Assembly (NCBI GenBank): GCA_026419785.1
Contig: JAODTK010005815.1
Coordinates: forward strand, 1-64,000
DNA: 64,000 nt
Reading direction: 5' to 3'
DNA from: Sclerodactyla briareus
Taxonomy: Eukaryota > Echinodermata > Holothuroidea > Dendrochirotida > Sclerodactylidae
The position numbers were made by a program, and so were the translations under genes. The notes under the pieces were generated by a model. The model was not told where the DNA came from and ran no database searches. It saw nothing but the letters and a program-made list of their open reading frames with translations. Shown here one piece after another: positions 36,181 through 47,490 of the stretch. The number at the start of each line of letters is the position of its first letter. The stretch's first letter is position 1.

Positions 36181-36399
36181 TAGGTCAGGTGTTTTCATTA
36201 CGGTTTGTAAACAACCCTTCCCGTAACTTTATGGCCTTTTCCTCCCCTGTAAATGAATGGTCCATTTTATGTATGTGTCTCCCCAATAAGAGTCTCTCCA
36301 ACATTTTTCGAAGATCTTTATTTCTGAGGCCGCTTCAGAGAACTGAAGCATTAGTGACATTATATCTCTCCTGAATTAGCCCACCCTATGCACACGTAA

Positions 36400-36675
36400 T
36401 TTAGATTTCTTTACGAACCCCACAATACCCAACCTGCAGTCCAAGCATTTCTATCATACATCGTTAAGAGCGCGCGTCGTGGCGTGCCCAGGATTCGTGA
36501 GGTGGGAGCAGGGGTAGAATTAGGAATTCCCCCAATGATAGGAGGAAGGGGTCTTATTATTGCCCTTAGGGGGCGATATGGAGGTGATTTACTGTTCCCT
36601 GTACCAAAGAGAACAGGCCGGATGTTTTTCCTGTCAATGAATATGAATATATTTGTTAGGTACAATTTAGTTTAG
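36400..36675 (+). other. Unassigned open frame
   Basis: Open from 36400 with no ATG before 36535. Residues such as YIVKSARRGVPRIREVGAG and PPMIGGRGLIIALRGRYGG are basic and glycine-rich. No known domain, no ribosome or splice context. It follows the inverted array and may be chance. Confidence 0.15.
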
Positions 36676-36884
36676 TAAATTAATTGTTACGATTAGGCAT
36701 AGCTTGAATTTTGACGTGAAAAATACAAAAAGAAAACTGGTATTGGAGAGTTGAGCATGGCTTCGTGGGGAGTTTAGAATTACATTAAATGCATCAGACA
36801 ACCATAGTAGAAATGTGGTTCTGTTATGATTCAGTTTATTAGAAGTGATTTTGAATTTCACCAAATTCCCCTTTTTGTTAAATG

Positions 36885-38095
36885 ACCCCGGTCTACCACA
36901 AGAACATAGGTTCCTGAGTCCCTACTAAAAAATGCTACACACCAAATTTCAAACCTGATCAGCCAAACCATTCTAGACTTATCATCATGTCTACGAGGGT
37001 TCCCAGACTTACATCCGGTGACTCAGATAACCTTGACATAATTCTCAAAACAATAAGGCTCAAGTACTCATCATGGGGAACAACATTCAATATGAGCTTC
37101 ATCATCAGATCGGGGTCGGGTTATCGTGTTTTCAAGCTAAATTTTGCCAATCTATTGAACTTTCACAGAATTTCTCTTTTACCCATCCCTGACTCTAAGT
37201 ACCAAGACCAAAGGGGATCTTATACTCCCCATAAAGAAAGCTTATACACCAAATGTCAACTTGATAAGACCGAAACCAATCTGGACTCATCGTGTTTACA
37301 AGGTTTTCGAATTTGACCTCTGGTGACCTCTGCCCGACCCAAAAAAAAATAGGTTCAGTACTCATCATGGGGGGACAACTTGATCGGACAACCATTTGGA
37401 CTTATCGAGTTTACAAGCATTTTCAGACTTTGACCTCTGTTGAACTCAGATGACTTTTCACTGACCAAAAAAAACAGTAGTGTTCTTTACTCATCTTGGG
37501 GACCTCGCATGCCAAGTATAGCTTCATCCTCCAGGTGGTACTCCTGTTATCGGTTTTACAAGCCTAAAGTGGCCAAAATATCCATTTTTCATAATTTTAT
37601 ATTTTTTAACAAAATTCCAAAATTCACCCCGACCTGGACCAACCATAGGTTCCTGAACTCCCCCTTGAAGCAAATACACCGTCTTTTCACCTGATCAAGA
37701 CCAACCATTCTGGACTTACCGTGTTTTCGAGGTTTTCAGCCTCCTGACCCCTGGTGACCTCAGATGACCTCCCCGACCTGACCTAAAACAATAGGGTCCA
37801 TTTACTGATCATGGGGAACGCACATACACGTATGAGCTTCAATCCATCATGGGGTCGGGTTATCGTTTTTACATGCGAAAAATTTGGCGAAATGTTCATT
37901 TTTCGAAACATTTCATGTTTTAACTGAATTCACCCCGACCTAAACGATAAACAATATGGTTCCTGTACTCCCAATAAAAGCTATACACCAAATTCCAACC
38001 TATTCAAGACAACCGTTTGGACTTATCGTATTTACAAGTTTTCCAGACTTAACCTCTGGTGACCTCAGATGACTTCCGATGACATATGACCTTGT
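36885..38095 (+). repeat. Tandem array of the TGACCT-rich unit, about 310 bp, four copies
   Basis: TGACCT clusters fall near 37012 (weak), 37318, 37432, 37745 and 38055. Between clusters the same order recurs: GGTTCCTG-ACTCCC, TACACCAAATTTCAAACCTGATC, AACCATTCTGGACTTATC, then TGACCT cluster, ACTCATCATGGGGAAC, TATGAGCTTCATC, GGGGTCGGGTTATCG. One copy, around 37330-37440, is shortened to about 115 bp by deletion. Copies are diverged. The same unit is found at 20380-20840. Confidence 0.8.
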
Positions 38096-38119
38096 CTCTG
38101 TCCCCCCAACACAATTGCT

Positions 38120-38345
38120 CCATGTGTTATTCGTTTCGTCGTCGATTCGACGAAGACCCTCTAGTCCTCCTGGGGTTGGGTGTTGGGGCACGGTTGCTTT
38201 CTCGATGACTGGTCAGGCCAATATCCGGGCGCCCTTAAAGGTCCGTGGGCAGTGTGGGAAGGGTATGGTGGCAGGTGGCATCGGGTTGTTGTTCACTGTT
38301 TTCCTGGCCTGCTTGCGTTGCTCAGCAGCAGCAGCGTATCCCTGT
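38120..38345 (+). repeat. Palindrome-bearing repeat next to the 310-bp array
   Basis: TCGTCGATTCGACGA at 38139-38153 is a perfect 15-base palindrome. It is followed by GAAGACCCTCTAGTCCTCCT and a GC-rich stretch to about 38340 with CAGCAGCAG. I take it as part of an interspersed element; no partner was seen in this window. Confidence 0.4.
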
Positions 38346-41300
38346 TGGCGGCATGTGTTTTGTTATGAAGAATTGTTGAATATGAGAATTTGTAAATTTA
38401 CTGTGTCATGATAATAATGCATTCCTTAAGCCTGTCATTTGCACTATGGTGATCAAATTGACTGCTGGCCATATGAATAATAACCCCCCCCCCCATAACT
38501 ACATAAACGCAACCTATCTATCTCTCTTAAATTGCCACTTCTTTGAGACTTAGTATACTACGTTTTCAGGAGTTGTGTCTCTGTTACTTACTGGCACGGG
38601 GCAAAATGACATTGAAGCAATCAATCCAGCTGCTAAATCTCGCAAACGCATCTAACTACTAGAAATGTTATTAAACAGGTGGTGGCTCAACTCTCTTGTG
38701 CTCAACTCTCCTGGGAGCCCTGGTCTCACCTTACCCATGGCACAGGAGGCATTTCCGAGTGGGAGGGGGTGTATACGGGAGGGCTTTCTTCTTTGATTAA
38801 TGAATACTGTACCTAGTGGCACAGGAATTTTTTAGTGAGGGGGTCTAAGGAAGCGGGGTTCCTCCTGTCCTTTTGGACTTTATTTTGCCTTCCAGGTGTC
38901 CTTAGATAGCAATTTATTGCATTGTACAACCAAATACCCCATTCCATTTATTCCATAAATTACGACGGTTGTTATCGTTTGAATTTGATGAGGAATGAAA
39001 AAAGGAGTTTTTTCCGGACCCGAAAAGTGAGGTTGCTGACGGCCCTGTAGAACTGTGAAGGAACTCGAGAAGATTGAAGCTGTAAGGGCTCTTGACGATA
39101 ATAGAGGACTTCATTCAGTCCAGTAACGGAAATTACAGTGCTGTCGATGAGGCAAGATAAGAACACTCATGACCATAACAAACAATCATAAGAACACTAA
39201 ATGTATAAACCAGTTTGAATGCAGTCCATGCACTGATGAAACCTGGAGCACAAAAACAACATTAATCGAGTCTACAATGATTGCACGATAACCGTCAGAA
39301 CAATTACCGTGAGTAAAGTTTTTGGAAATTCTGATTGCCTTATCCAGAAAGATGAAGAGTGCTCTTGATGTGGCTCTTGGTGGCCTATCAGTCGGCCACT
39401 ACCGAAGAATGACCCGATTTGTCAATGTTTACGATGCCATGGATGCCTTGTATCACTTGGAACCGGAGGGCAGTTTTCCATGGACCCTACTCTCATAAAC
39501 AGGATCATTGAAGGAGAGGTTTCCCGATAATCACGACTGATTCCTCTAAGGGCATTCATCAACAACATCCTTGGCGATCGCTGGCATTCCCCATCAACGA
39601 AACCATAGAAATAATTATTAAATAGTGTTAAAATATCCTGATATATGTTCAAAACTGCGTAATTACGTAGAGTGAGCGGAGAGTACAGTTCTAGCGCTTT
39701 GCCCACATATTCAAACATGTATCCTATTTTAGTTGTTTATCAAAAAAGGGAACGCCCAGATAATTGTACTACCCTTACCAATGCTTCGTTCTGATACACC
39801 ACTGGCTTAGGTTTCTGTCTACATGCTCATCGGAAGTCAACAATCATTCTTCTTGTCTTATAAACATTCAACTGAAGGTGATTTCTCTAACATTTATCCA
39901 CAAATCATGGGATCTGTTGACGATAGCTACTGTCATTGTTCAATTCCTAATAATCCGATTAGAGGTCTGTGGCATATATCAAAACAATACATGGGCTGGT
40001 GGTCTGGGACGTCCTTGAGTCCTTGCAGTCCTTTCTGCTCGGTTAGACTAGAAGACTCTGCTGTTTGTAATTCAACTGCCAGAGGAATCATTGTTTTCTA
40101 TCGATTGGGGTGATGCTTAGGACGCAAGAATAGCTCAAGGAGAGTTACATTCCATTCATTGACTTGCAACGTCTTTACTGGGATCATCTTAAACAGGGAT
40201 ACCGTCGGCGGCTGGGGTGCTTGGCTGTCCATAAGCGCCAATGGAATGGCAACCGCAGATCGCGTCGTCAATCTCTGTGCCCTGTTTGGGCAGATGTTTT
40301 ATGGAAATTCGGTAGAGTGTTCCTTTGCAATCAAAGGAGGGGGGGGGGGGGAAACACATAATTGAACAGCCTCCGTACTTCATATCTTGAATACCAGGAT
40401 GTTGTACAGCGGCTTTGAACATTTCAAATCGGTTTCACTATTGAGATATCGAGCAACACTGGCCTCCTTGGGTGGCCATTGCGCAAACCAAGTGCAGAAG
40501 ACATTAATGTTTGATGTACTTTTTGTATTTCGAAATTTAGTTTTCATTGTAGCCACGCATATGACGTATTATGTGCCCTCTAGCTGAAATACAGGTAATA
40601 TACACGTTCTAATGTTCCAAGGAGGGGGCTAGCCATATTGAACTACCTACGAAACATTCATTTGTGTACGCACCGCGCGTTGATAACGCATGGGTGAGAG
40701 CAGCGCTTATTTGGCAAAATTTCCAATTAAGCAATTGTAACTTTTTGCGTACAACCTTACGTCTAATGTTCATAAATATTGCGCCTTCCCCTTACGCCTC
40801 ATGTTATCGACCTCCTTCGTGACAAACAGAAAAAAGAAAAAAAAAACATTTGCGTCGACCTTGCGAGGACCGTTTGTCGGCCACAACAAGATGATTGTGG
40901 GCGGACATTAGCAGAATTATTTCAATCGCAACAGTAACTTTAACGAATGGGACCGTTTTCCCCTACGTTTCTATAAATCGGTTCGCCTAATGTGACACGA
41001 CAACTGAGCACTTATAATGCTGAAATGAGTCCGTAAAGGTCTAATGATGTGAGACTATTTCGATGAGTCCTACAAAAACATACGATAATTATTCCCATGC
41101 CCTTGCAGTTAGGGAAATTGAGGCAATGCGGTACAATGAGGAGAAATTTCTATATCTGTGTGAGAAAATATACACATGAGAAGGCACGGTGGGCTATTAG
41201 TAAAACAGGTTATGCAGAAGATGTATTCGTTTAAGCTGATATTCGAGAACGGCAAATGAAGAGCATATGCTTGAATTAATTACCTGCCGTCCGCCCCACC

Positions 41301-41799
41301 CAACGTCACAATAAGCAAAAGAAGTTTATATAGAATGAGTAGTAAACAAATATATCAGTCTCACTGGCTGATTGCAACATTGGTCTCTGGAAATTCATGT
41401 CCCCCGAACACTCACTCGAAAGACTAAGTCGTACGGCGGGTCGAGCAGACACATTGCGGGAGGGTCCTCAGTCGATCTACGATAAACTACTTCTTTTCTC
41501 GTGACCAAAATTCTCGCCAAACATACATGTGAAACATGACCTAATCACTGCCAATGGCGACCCTTGCATCCCCATTCAGTTGTGATGAGGCACCGAGATG
41601 GTTTTCCCTACTCCGCTGCTAACCCCCGTGCTAGCAATTTCAATAGCAATGGTATTTGTGGGAAGGGGGTGACCTGTATGTATGCTTTATATATACGCCC
41701 TATGCCTATGAATAATGCTCTTTTGTTGTCAGAATCAGGACTTTCCAAGAGCGTGTTATTTCAGACAGGATTCGGGAGAACGGGGAAAGGAAGGGGCAT
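38346..41799. other. Unassigned sequence
   Basis: No recognised gene. Low-complexity spots: a C run near 38485-38494 and a G run at 40338-40349. Frames at 39422-39718 (minus) and 39764-40113 (plus) have no domain. Confidence 0.4.
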
Positions 41800-41895
41800 T
41801 GTCAGTCAGTCAGTCAGTTTCAGTTAGTTAGTAGTTAGTTAGTTAGTTAGTTAGTTAGTAGTTAGTTAGTTAGTTAGTAGTGTAGTTAGTTAGTT
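41800..41895 (+). repeat. (GTCA)n to (GTTA)n microsatellite
   Basis: GTCAGTCAGTCAGTCA passes into many GTTA units with single-base slips (GTA), ending at about 41895. Confidence 0.9.
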
Positions 41896-43490
41896 CTAGC
41901 CCTCACGTTCATTTTTCTCCAGCATAAATTGATATTTTTCTCATTATTTGTACCGGTTCGGTTAGTTGAATATTTGTTGTGAACTGGCCCGGAAGAAGAC
42001 AAAATACCCCTCGCTGCTATTCTGTCCTCGACCAAGCAGCGAAGACGGACATGCTGATTTCAGTTTCCCCGCTTTTGTCCAAGGACGGCTTGATTTTGTT
42101 CTTCCGCGCCATTTATTAAGGTAAAGACCTCGTTTTCCACTGCGCTACACCCAGGTTAACATCCTGTGAAATGTGTCGATCAAAAAGTCTAGCTAGCACT
42201 CTTTCAATAGTCAAAGTTACGCATAATCTTCTCGGTACACGAGTCACACAATGTCAATTGTACATACAGATCCGAGATCCCGAACATGCACCCACTGCCA
42301 GTAGACCTATGCGAGGTTAACGTTGGCTGTTGCATTTACGGGCTGTCATAAGAGATTGCATCACAGAACAATATCAGTGTAATACGGGACGACAGTAGTA
42401 AATCCCCGGAGCCACGCGAAGATGTCCCCCTAACAGGTGCCCAGCCAATGCGATATGTGGGTTTCAGGGCTTCTATAGTAGTGGTGACTAAAACGATTGG
42501 TGGGACTAGTTGCCGCACTAGATGCGTCTCTTTGGATTCTATTTAGGGGAGAGCTTAGAAAGATAACATCTCGAAATGTGTTTATTAGTGAATGTGTTTC
42601 ATCGGTACACCTGATAGCTATGAAATGCTTTGTTTCAACTTGGCTTCTAAGCTTGAGGCCACAGTTACAACACTAATCTGAGCTTCTGAACACATGACGT
42701 GATGTAGGTTTTATATCATGAAAATTGGGTTGATTCTGAACAATATGAAAGAAGTTATGCTGTGCGATTCACCACTGGCATATATGGAAGAGGTCCAACT
42801 ATATTAGATGCTGTGTATGACGCAGCGCCAGATCGGGTTGAGGACATAACCTCTCAACCAAAAGCCTAACGATCGATTGAATTCCCTTCGCAAATGACAT
42901 TACCAATAAGTTAATGATACCTATTGGCCCAAGATATCAGGATAAAGAAATAATCTGAATTGACTCTATTGACATTCCTACTCTCAGACAGATATTAAAA
43001 AAGAAAAAAGAAAAAAAAAAAGAGCAATTGGCTCGGGAGCGGTCGCTGGGGTAGCTGAAGATACGTGATAACGACCAGCACTTCCACGAATAGTGTATGC
43101 CAAATTTCCGTATAAAGACGACACGTTTCTGCTTGAGTTTCCAGATGTTACTGGTCGGCTCCCGAGCTATACTACAAGCCACGACTCGGCGCGCGGAACG
43201 GGAAGACGCGGGAATTTCGCCTTAATTTTTGACAGTGTTTGTACAGCGTCCCTGTGCCAGAATGGGTTCGAACACCACGTCAGTGTGGTTTCAGTTATTC
43301 GTTTCTCTCCGATGCGATTCTCGGGTCTGTCAGATGGCGGAGGTTACACAAGGTAAAATCCAAATTTCTTTAGATATGTAAGTTGACGAAACCAGTCAAT
43401 GAGACGCTATTTTTCGTTAGATGTGCTGATTTTTTATGAGCACATGCCCGTTGCAGTTGTAGCTAGGATTTCTTCGATTGCGGGGTACAC
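41896..43490. other. Unassigned sequence
   Basis: No supported gene. An A/G run lies near 43000-43022. A GCTCGGGAGC / GCTCCCGAGC pair at about 43031 and 43158 is a short inverted repeat around 110 bp. Confidence 0.4.
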
Positions 43491-43498
43491 TCTGAACA

Positions 43499-43610
43499 GT
43501 GTTTAGGAATCCAAAATATTAAACACGGTGTCTTACAATATATCCCTAGGAAGTGTTTCAAACACGATGTCAAACTCCTGATAAGTGTTTATTGGTGACA
43601 TGACGTGTTT
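43499..43610. repeat. Cluster of six GTGTTT/AAACAC hexamers
   Basis: GTGTTT at 43499-43504, 43553-43558, 43585-43590 and 43605-43610; AAACAC at 43521-43526 and 43560-43565. TGTTTCAAACA-like dyads suggest an eroded inverted-repeat element rather than a designed site cluster. Confidence 0.45.
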
Positions 43611-44593
43611 AATTGGGCTTCAATTGTATTGAAAACAGTGGATGTGTGGGAAAGGGAACATGATGTCGGAGTCGTATTTAGAATTAGTTCATCTCAAAAC
43701 CACTTCGGCAGCGTCTAGGGACCCAAAAGTCATTGGCCTTGTTTTATGTGGAGGCAACATAACCTGCCTGAAATGAACCGATCGATAGTTTCCCCCATGT
43801 ACTATTTCAGTTGTTTCAATACATGCGCTGTTCGAACACCTTGATCAACTGTCTATTGGTTAGGCATACATGGCTTTTCTATAGTCAACATTCAGAAAAT
43901 GTAAAACTAATCGTCGATAACAATTTTACGTTGGGCCATTAGATGGTGAATTGTTACCACATTAAGATGTTTCACTGCAGTGGTTGTTTTAACGCACTTC
44001 CAACCTCGAGAGGTTGAATGTCATTGGTGGGGACCCCGGAGGGAGTGGGGCAGGCAATATTTGAATTTCACACAAGATTCTTCCGGTTAGGGACCCCCCC
44101 AGCCATATTTTGACCGCAATCGCGCTCATTGATCATTAGTTGAATCCGCAAAACTACTGGAAAAATACACAAAAAATTTACCGAAAATCGAGGAATAGAT
44201 GAATTTTAAAGTAGGTGTGAGGTGAGGAGAAAGTCGATGAGGGTCGACATCATATGTGTCCATGTTCCGAACATACCGATGTCCGACTTCGCATATAATG
44301 TATTGGTGATTTCGTTACAGTTTGCCCGACATCAATCCAGTCATAACGTAATAAACTTACATACCAGTATAGTAGCTCCTGTCATTGAAGTCAGGGGGTT
44401 GCTGCAATATTGGGGTGGGATATATTAAAAGCTAACCTGAGGTCGGTCACAGTGAGAGGTGTAATAACCATTGTAATGGAAGTCAGTCGGTTGATCTGAC
44501 TTTCAGGCATGGGTAAGTAGTGTGTTTTCAATATTAAGGTAGAGAGAACTGAGAACCTCGTATATAGGTATTACTGACAGGATGTAGGCCTTA

Positions 44594-44667
44594 TTAATAA
44601 TAATAATAATTAATAATAATAATAATAATATCAGAATAATAATAATATAATAATACTAATATAAAAT

Positions 44668-44701
<34 letters not shown>

Positions 44702-44702
44702 T
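44594..44702 (+). repeat. (AAT)n microsatellite
   Basis: About 110 bp of ATA/AAT units, interrupted near 44630-44670. Confidence 0.9.
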
Positions 44703-44740
44703 CTCGTTCCTATATAGTTTTTTTTCATGTCGAGACACGC

Positions 44741-45241
44741 TTGCAATTAATGGCTTTTGCAGTCTGGGAGCTTCTACGAAGCATAAGCGCCTCAAATATG
44801 TTCATTTTGAATTGGATACAGTACCTTTATTTCGTGTCTTGGAACAGCATGTTTAGTGGGGATTTTTACCTATTCGCAAGAGAAGAAGGTTACGCCCTAT
44901 TAGCAGCAAGACAAATAGTGCAATTATTCAATCATTATACGGAAAAAATATACCGCATTTCCGCGCAAAAGAAATCGGGAGATGTCTATAAACTCTTCCA
45001 GCGGGACAAAATAAAAAAATCTTCTTGTGTCGGAGGAAATACACCCCGGACTGATGACCCCATTAATACGTCACTGCTGGTTTTTTCAGAGCGATGTTAT
45101 GTTTCTTATGCAAACATGTTACCAAACATTGCGATATTTCAATTCGACTTGTCAAGGGGAGACATTCTCTATTCACGATGGCTGCAGGAGAGCCAGATAG
45201 TAGACAATGGACAAGGGGTAACTTGTCCGTTCAAAGTGTAA
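44741..45241 (+). other. Longest open frame of the window (166 codons), unassigned
   Basis: The frame begins at a TTG rather than ATG and is AT-rich. It contains aromatic stretches such as FILNWIQYLYFVSWNSM and then a lysine/arginine-rich middle. I see no domain, transmembrane pattern that persists, or splice signal. Next to a long AT-rich microsatellite, a chance open frame is the simpler reading, but its length makes it worth a search. Confidence 0.15.
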
Positions 45242-46253
45242 TAATTTCTGTGAAATATGAAATTCCATCAGTTACTATTGTTCTATACTGTGCGCTCTAA
45301 GTTTCTGACGACATAAACGCTGAGTTCTATTGAACAATGGACGATTCGGAGATGATATTTACCCCCAGTTATCTAGTTCAGAATTGAAATATACGCATAA
45401 TATAATATTAGTTTGTAGACATTCAGTCAATGTCAGCATGCACTCCATGCATCCAGTGTTCATGCCCCGCCTATTTTCTCAGTTATGATATAGATCTGCT
45501 TTACTTCTAGGTTTATTCTTGTAACTCACGAACATTGTCTGCATTGGCAAGATGCGCAGGATTGCTTTGAATTACAATGATCAAAATTTAAATGGGTTCT
45601 TACGATAGGGACCTTATCATAACCAGGGAATACAAAACTTCCACAAATTGGCCGGGCACTCCATTTCCGATTCGGCCGTCCTTGGGTACAGAAAATTGGG
45701 GTAGAGAGGTGGATTAGCGACGGTTATTGGGCCTTCATTCCAATGTTATAGGGGCTTGTAATTGAGGGGGAGCGAGGGGATTGGGCCTCATGTCCCACTT
45801 CTCCAGAGTTAGTCACCTGCCCTTGAAGAAGATCGCTAATCTGATAGGCAAAAATAATGTGAAATATAATTGAGAGGCTCGGTGTGTCCAGAATATATAT
45901 AATCGGAGTTATTGGAGAACAGAGGGGGGGGGGGGGGGGGGGGAGAGTTTAAAGGGGATCACGAGTAGTGAGATTTAGGTATCGCACAGGGCCGAGAGAA
46001 GGGGATCAATAACCTACCTAGTTATAGAGTGTACGCGTCTATTCTACTAGCATCTTACCCCATCCAGAACATGGGTCATTGCTTTAGAAATATTCGATAA
46101 CCCTTATAACTCTCTTTTAACTTCCATCATCTTGAAATTTTCTTCATTCAGTCTTATCAATATCCTTGTGGCACCGGGTACAAATATTTCACGCTGGATG
46201 GAAGGTAACTGTTTCACTACGAATTGGCACAATTGTTATTACTACGCAGTATA
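45242..46253. other. Unassigned, with a 20-base G run
   Basis: A run of about 20 Gs at 45924-45943 could form a quadruplex. Otherwise nothing is recognised. Confidence 0.5.
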
Positions 46254-47487
46254 AAGGGCTGTTCACACTATTGCGATACGATACGATACGAAAAAACTGT
46301 ATCGGACGTCGAGTTAAAAAGTGATAATTTTCAATAGGGTGTTCACACTTGTGCGATGCGATACGATCAATTTAACGGGACGTCAAGTTGAAAATATTTT
46401 AACTTTTGTCGTACGATAAAATTATCGGATGCGATAGATTATGCAATGCAGTGATAAAACTGTGGAATTGAGCGAAGTGACGTATGGAACAGCCAAAATG
46501 TGTACTGGGGAACATTGGCATGCAAATGGGTTTTGGCGATAAAATAAGGGGTTTAGATGGGTGTATTGGGTGGTGGTGTATTCAGGGAAAGCACGGACCG
46601 CTGATTATTAGATCGCTCGGTTCTAATTTTGATATACATATAACGCTTACAAACCGAATACAAAACCATGATTTCAGCTGAATTCGAATGCCGTTCTCAT
46701 ATGCAATATTAGTGCGACCAATGACGGTATGGGGGAGGTGCGTGGTGCGTTTGCCATCCAACCAGATAACAAGAATATGAATGACAACTGAGCATACAGA
46801 GTGAAAAAAGAGCTGGAACGCCGGGAAACTAGAGGTTAATGGCGATAAGGTCTAGGAGTAAAATTATAGGCGAGCCCAACAGCCAAACGAGAATGACGTG
46901 TCGGTCCCTTAGGATATAGTAGTAGGGTTGGCAGGTAGGTTGAGCAGTATAGCCATGCATAAGTTTTCACAAGCATGCTTTTGCGATGAATCGTTGAGAA
47001 ATTCATGTATGGTATGAGGGTCGGTGTCCAGAAATCGGGCAGAAAGTATTGACCGCCTCTCTGGGTGAATTGGCTACCCCAAGCTGCATTTCATATTCTT
47101 TTGAAATAAAGAGGGTAAGTGTTGTTGATTCCTTCAAAATTGGGGGCAATAACCTTTCTGACGCACCCCACAAGTCCTGAAAAAAGGCAAAGGGTCCCAA
47201 TTGCTTGGAAATGCAATTCTTGATATTCAAAAACTCATTCGACCAAGCTATTCCACGCCGAGAGATGGCAAATGAGGAAAACTTCTACTTTTCCTACTCA
47301 ACTCCATCACTTTCGCCATAATGTTGAGCGCTGACACTCCGATAAAATTATCGTACGACATTTTCATCGCACAATGTGAGACTCATCCGATAAGGTATCG
47401 TATTTTTTTCGTTATCGCCACAGTGTGAACACGCACATGCCGATAAATTAGTCGTATCGTATCGCATAATGAGTGTGAACAGCGCTT
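46254..47487. mobile_element. Non-autonomous DNA transposon, 1.23 kb, with terminal inverted repeats
   Basis: The left end AAGGGCTGTTCACACTATTG and the right end (reverse complement) AAGCGCTGTTCACACTCATT both continue into GCGATACGATACGA. TA lies outside each end (46252-46253 and 47488-47489). The end motif is repeated inside: GTTCACAC at 46261 and 46341 on the left, GTGTGAAC at 47423 and 47473 on the right, with GCGATACGAT beside three of the four. Internal frames (for example 47003-47230 minus) show no certain transposase. A minus-strand phrase FPGLVGC recalls Harbinger transposases but is too short to count. TA duplication could be Tc1/mariner-like; superfamily unassigned. Confidence 0.8.
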
Positions 47488-47490
47488 TAA

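Noticed and set aside
20380-38095. CRISPR-like array from regularly repeated units
   Set aside because: Units are about 310 bp, diverged and without unique spacers of constant length; no cas genes; the DNA is of animal type.
43031-43170. GCTCGGGAGC inverted pair as transposon ends
   Set aside because: The matching part is about 12 bp and itself nearly palindromic; no target duplication seen.
43499-43610. Forkhead-factor site cluster
   Set aside because: GTGTTT differs from the usual TRTTTAC core; the dyads suggest element remains.
47003-47230. Possible Harbinger-like transposase inside the 1.23-kb element
   Set aside because: Only FPGLVGC on the minus strand resembles the family; the next residues and catalytic positions do not match and stops intervene.
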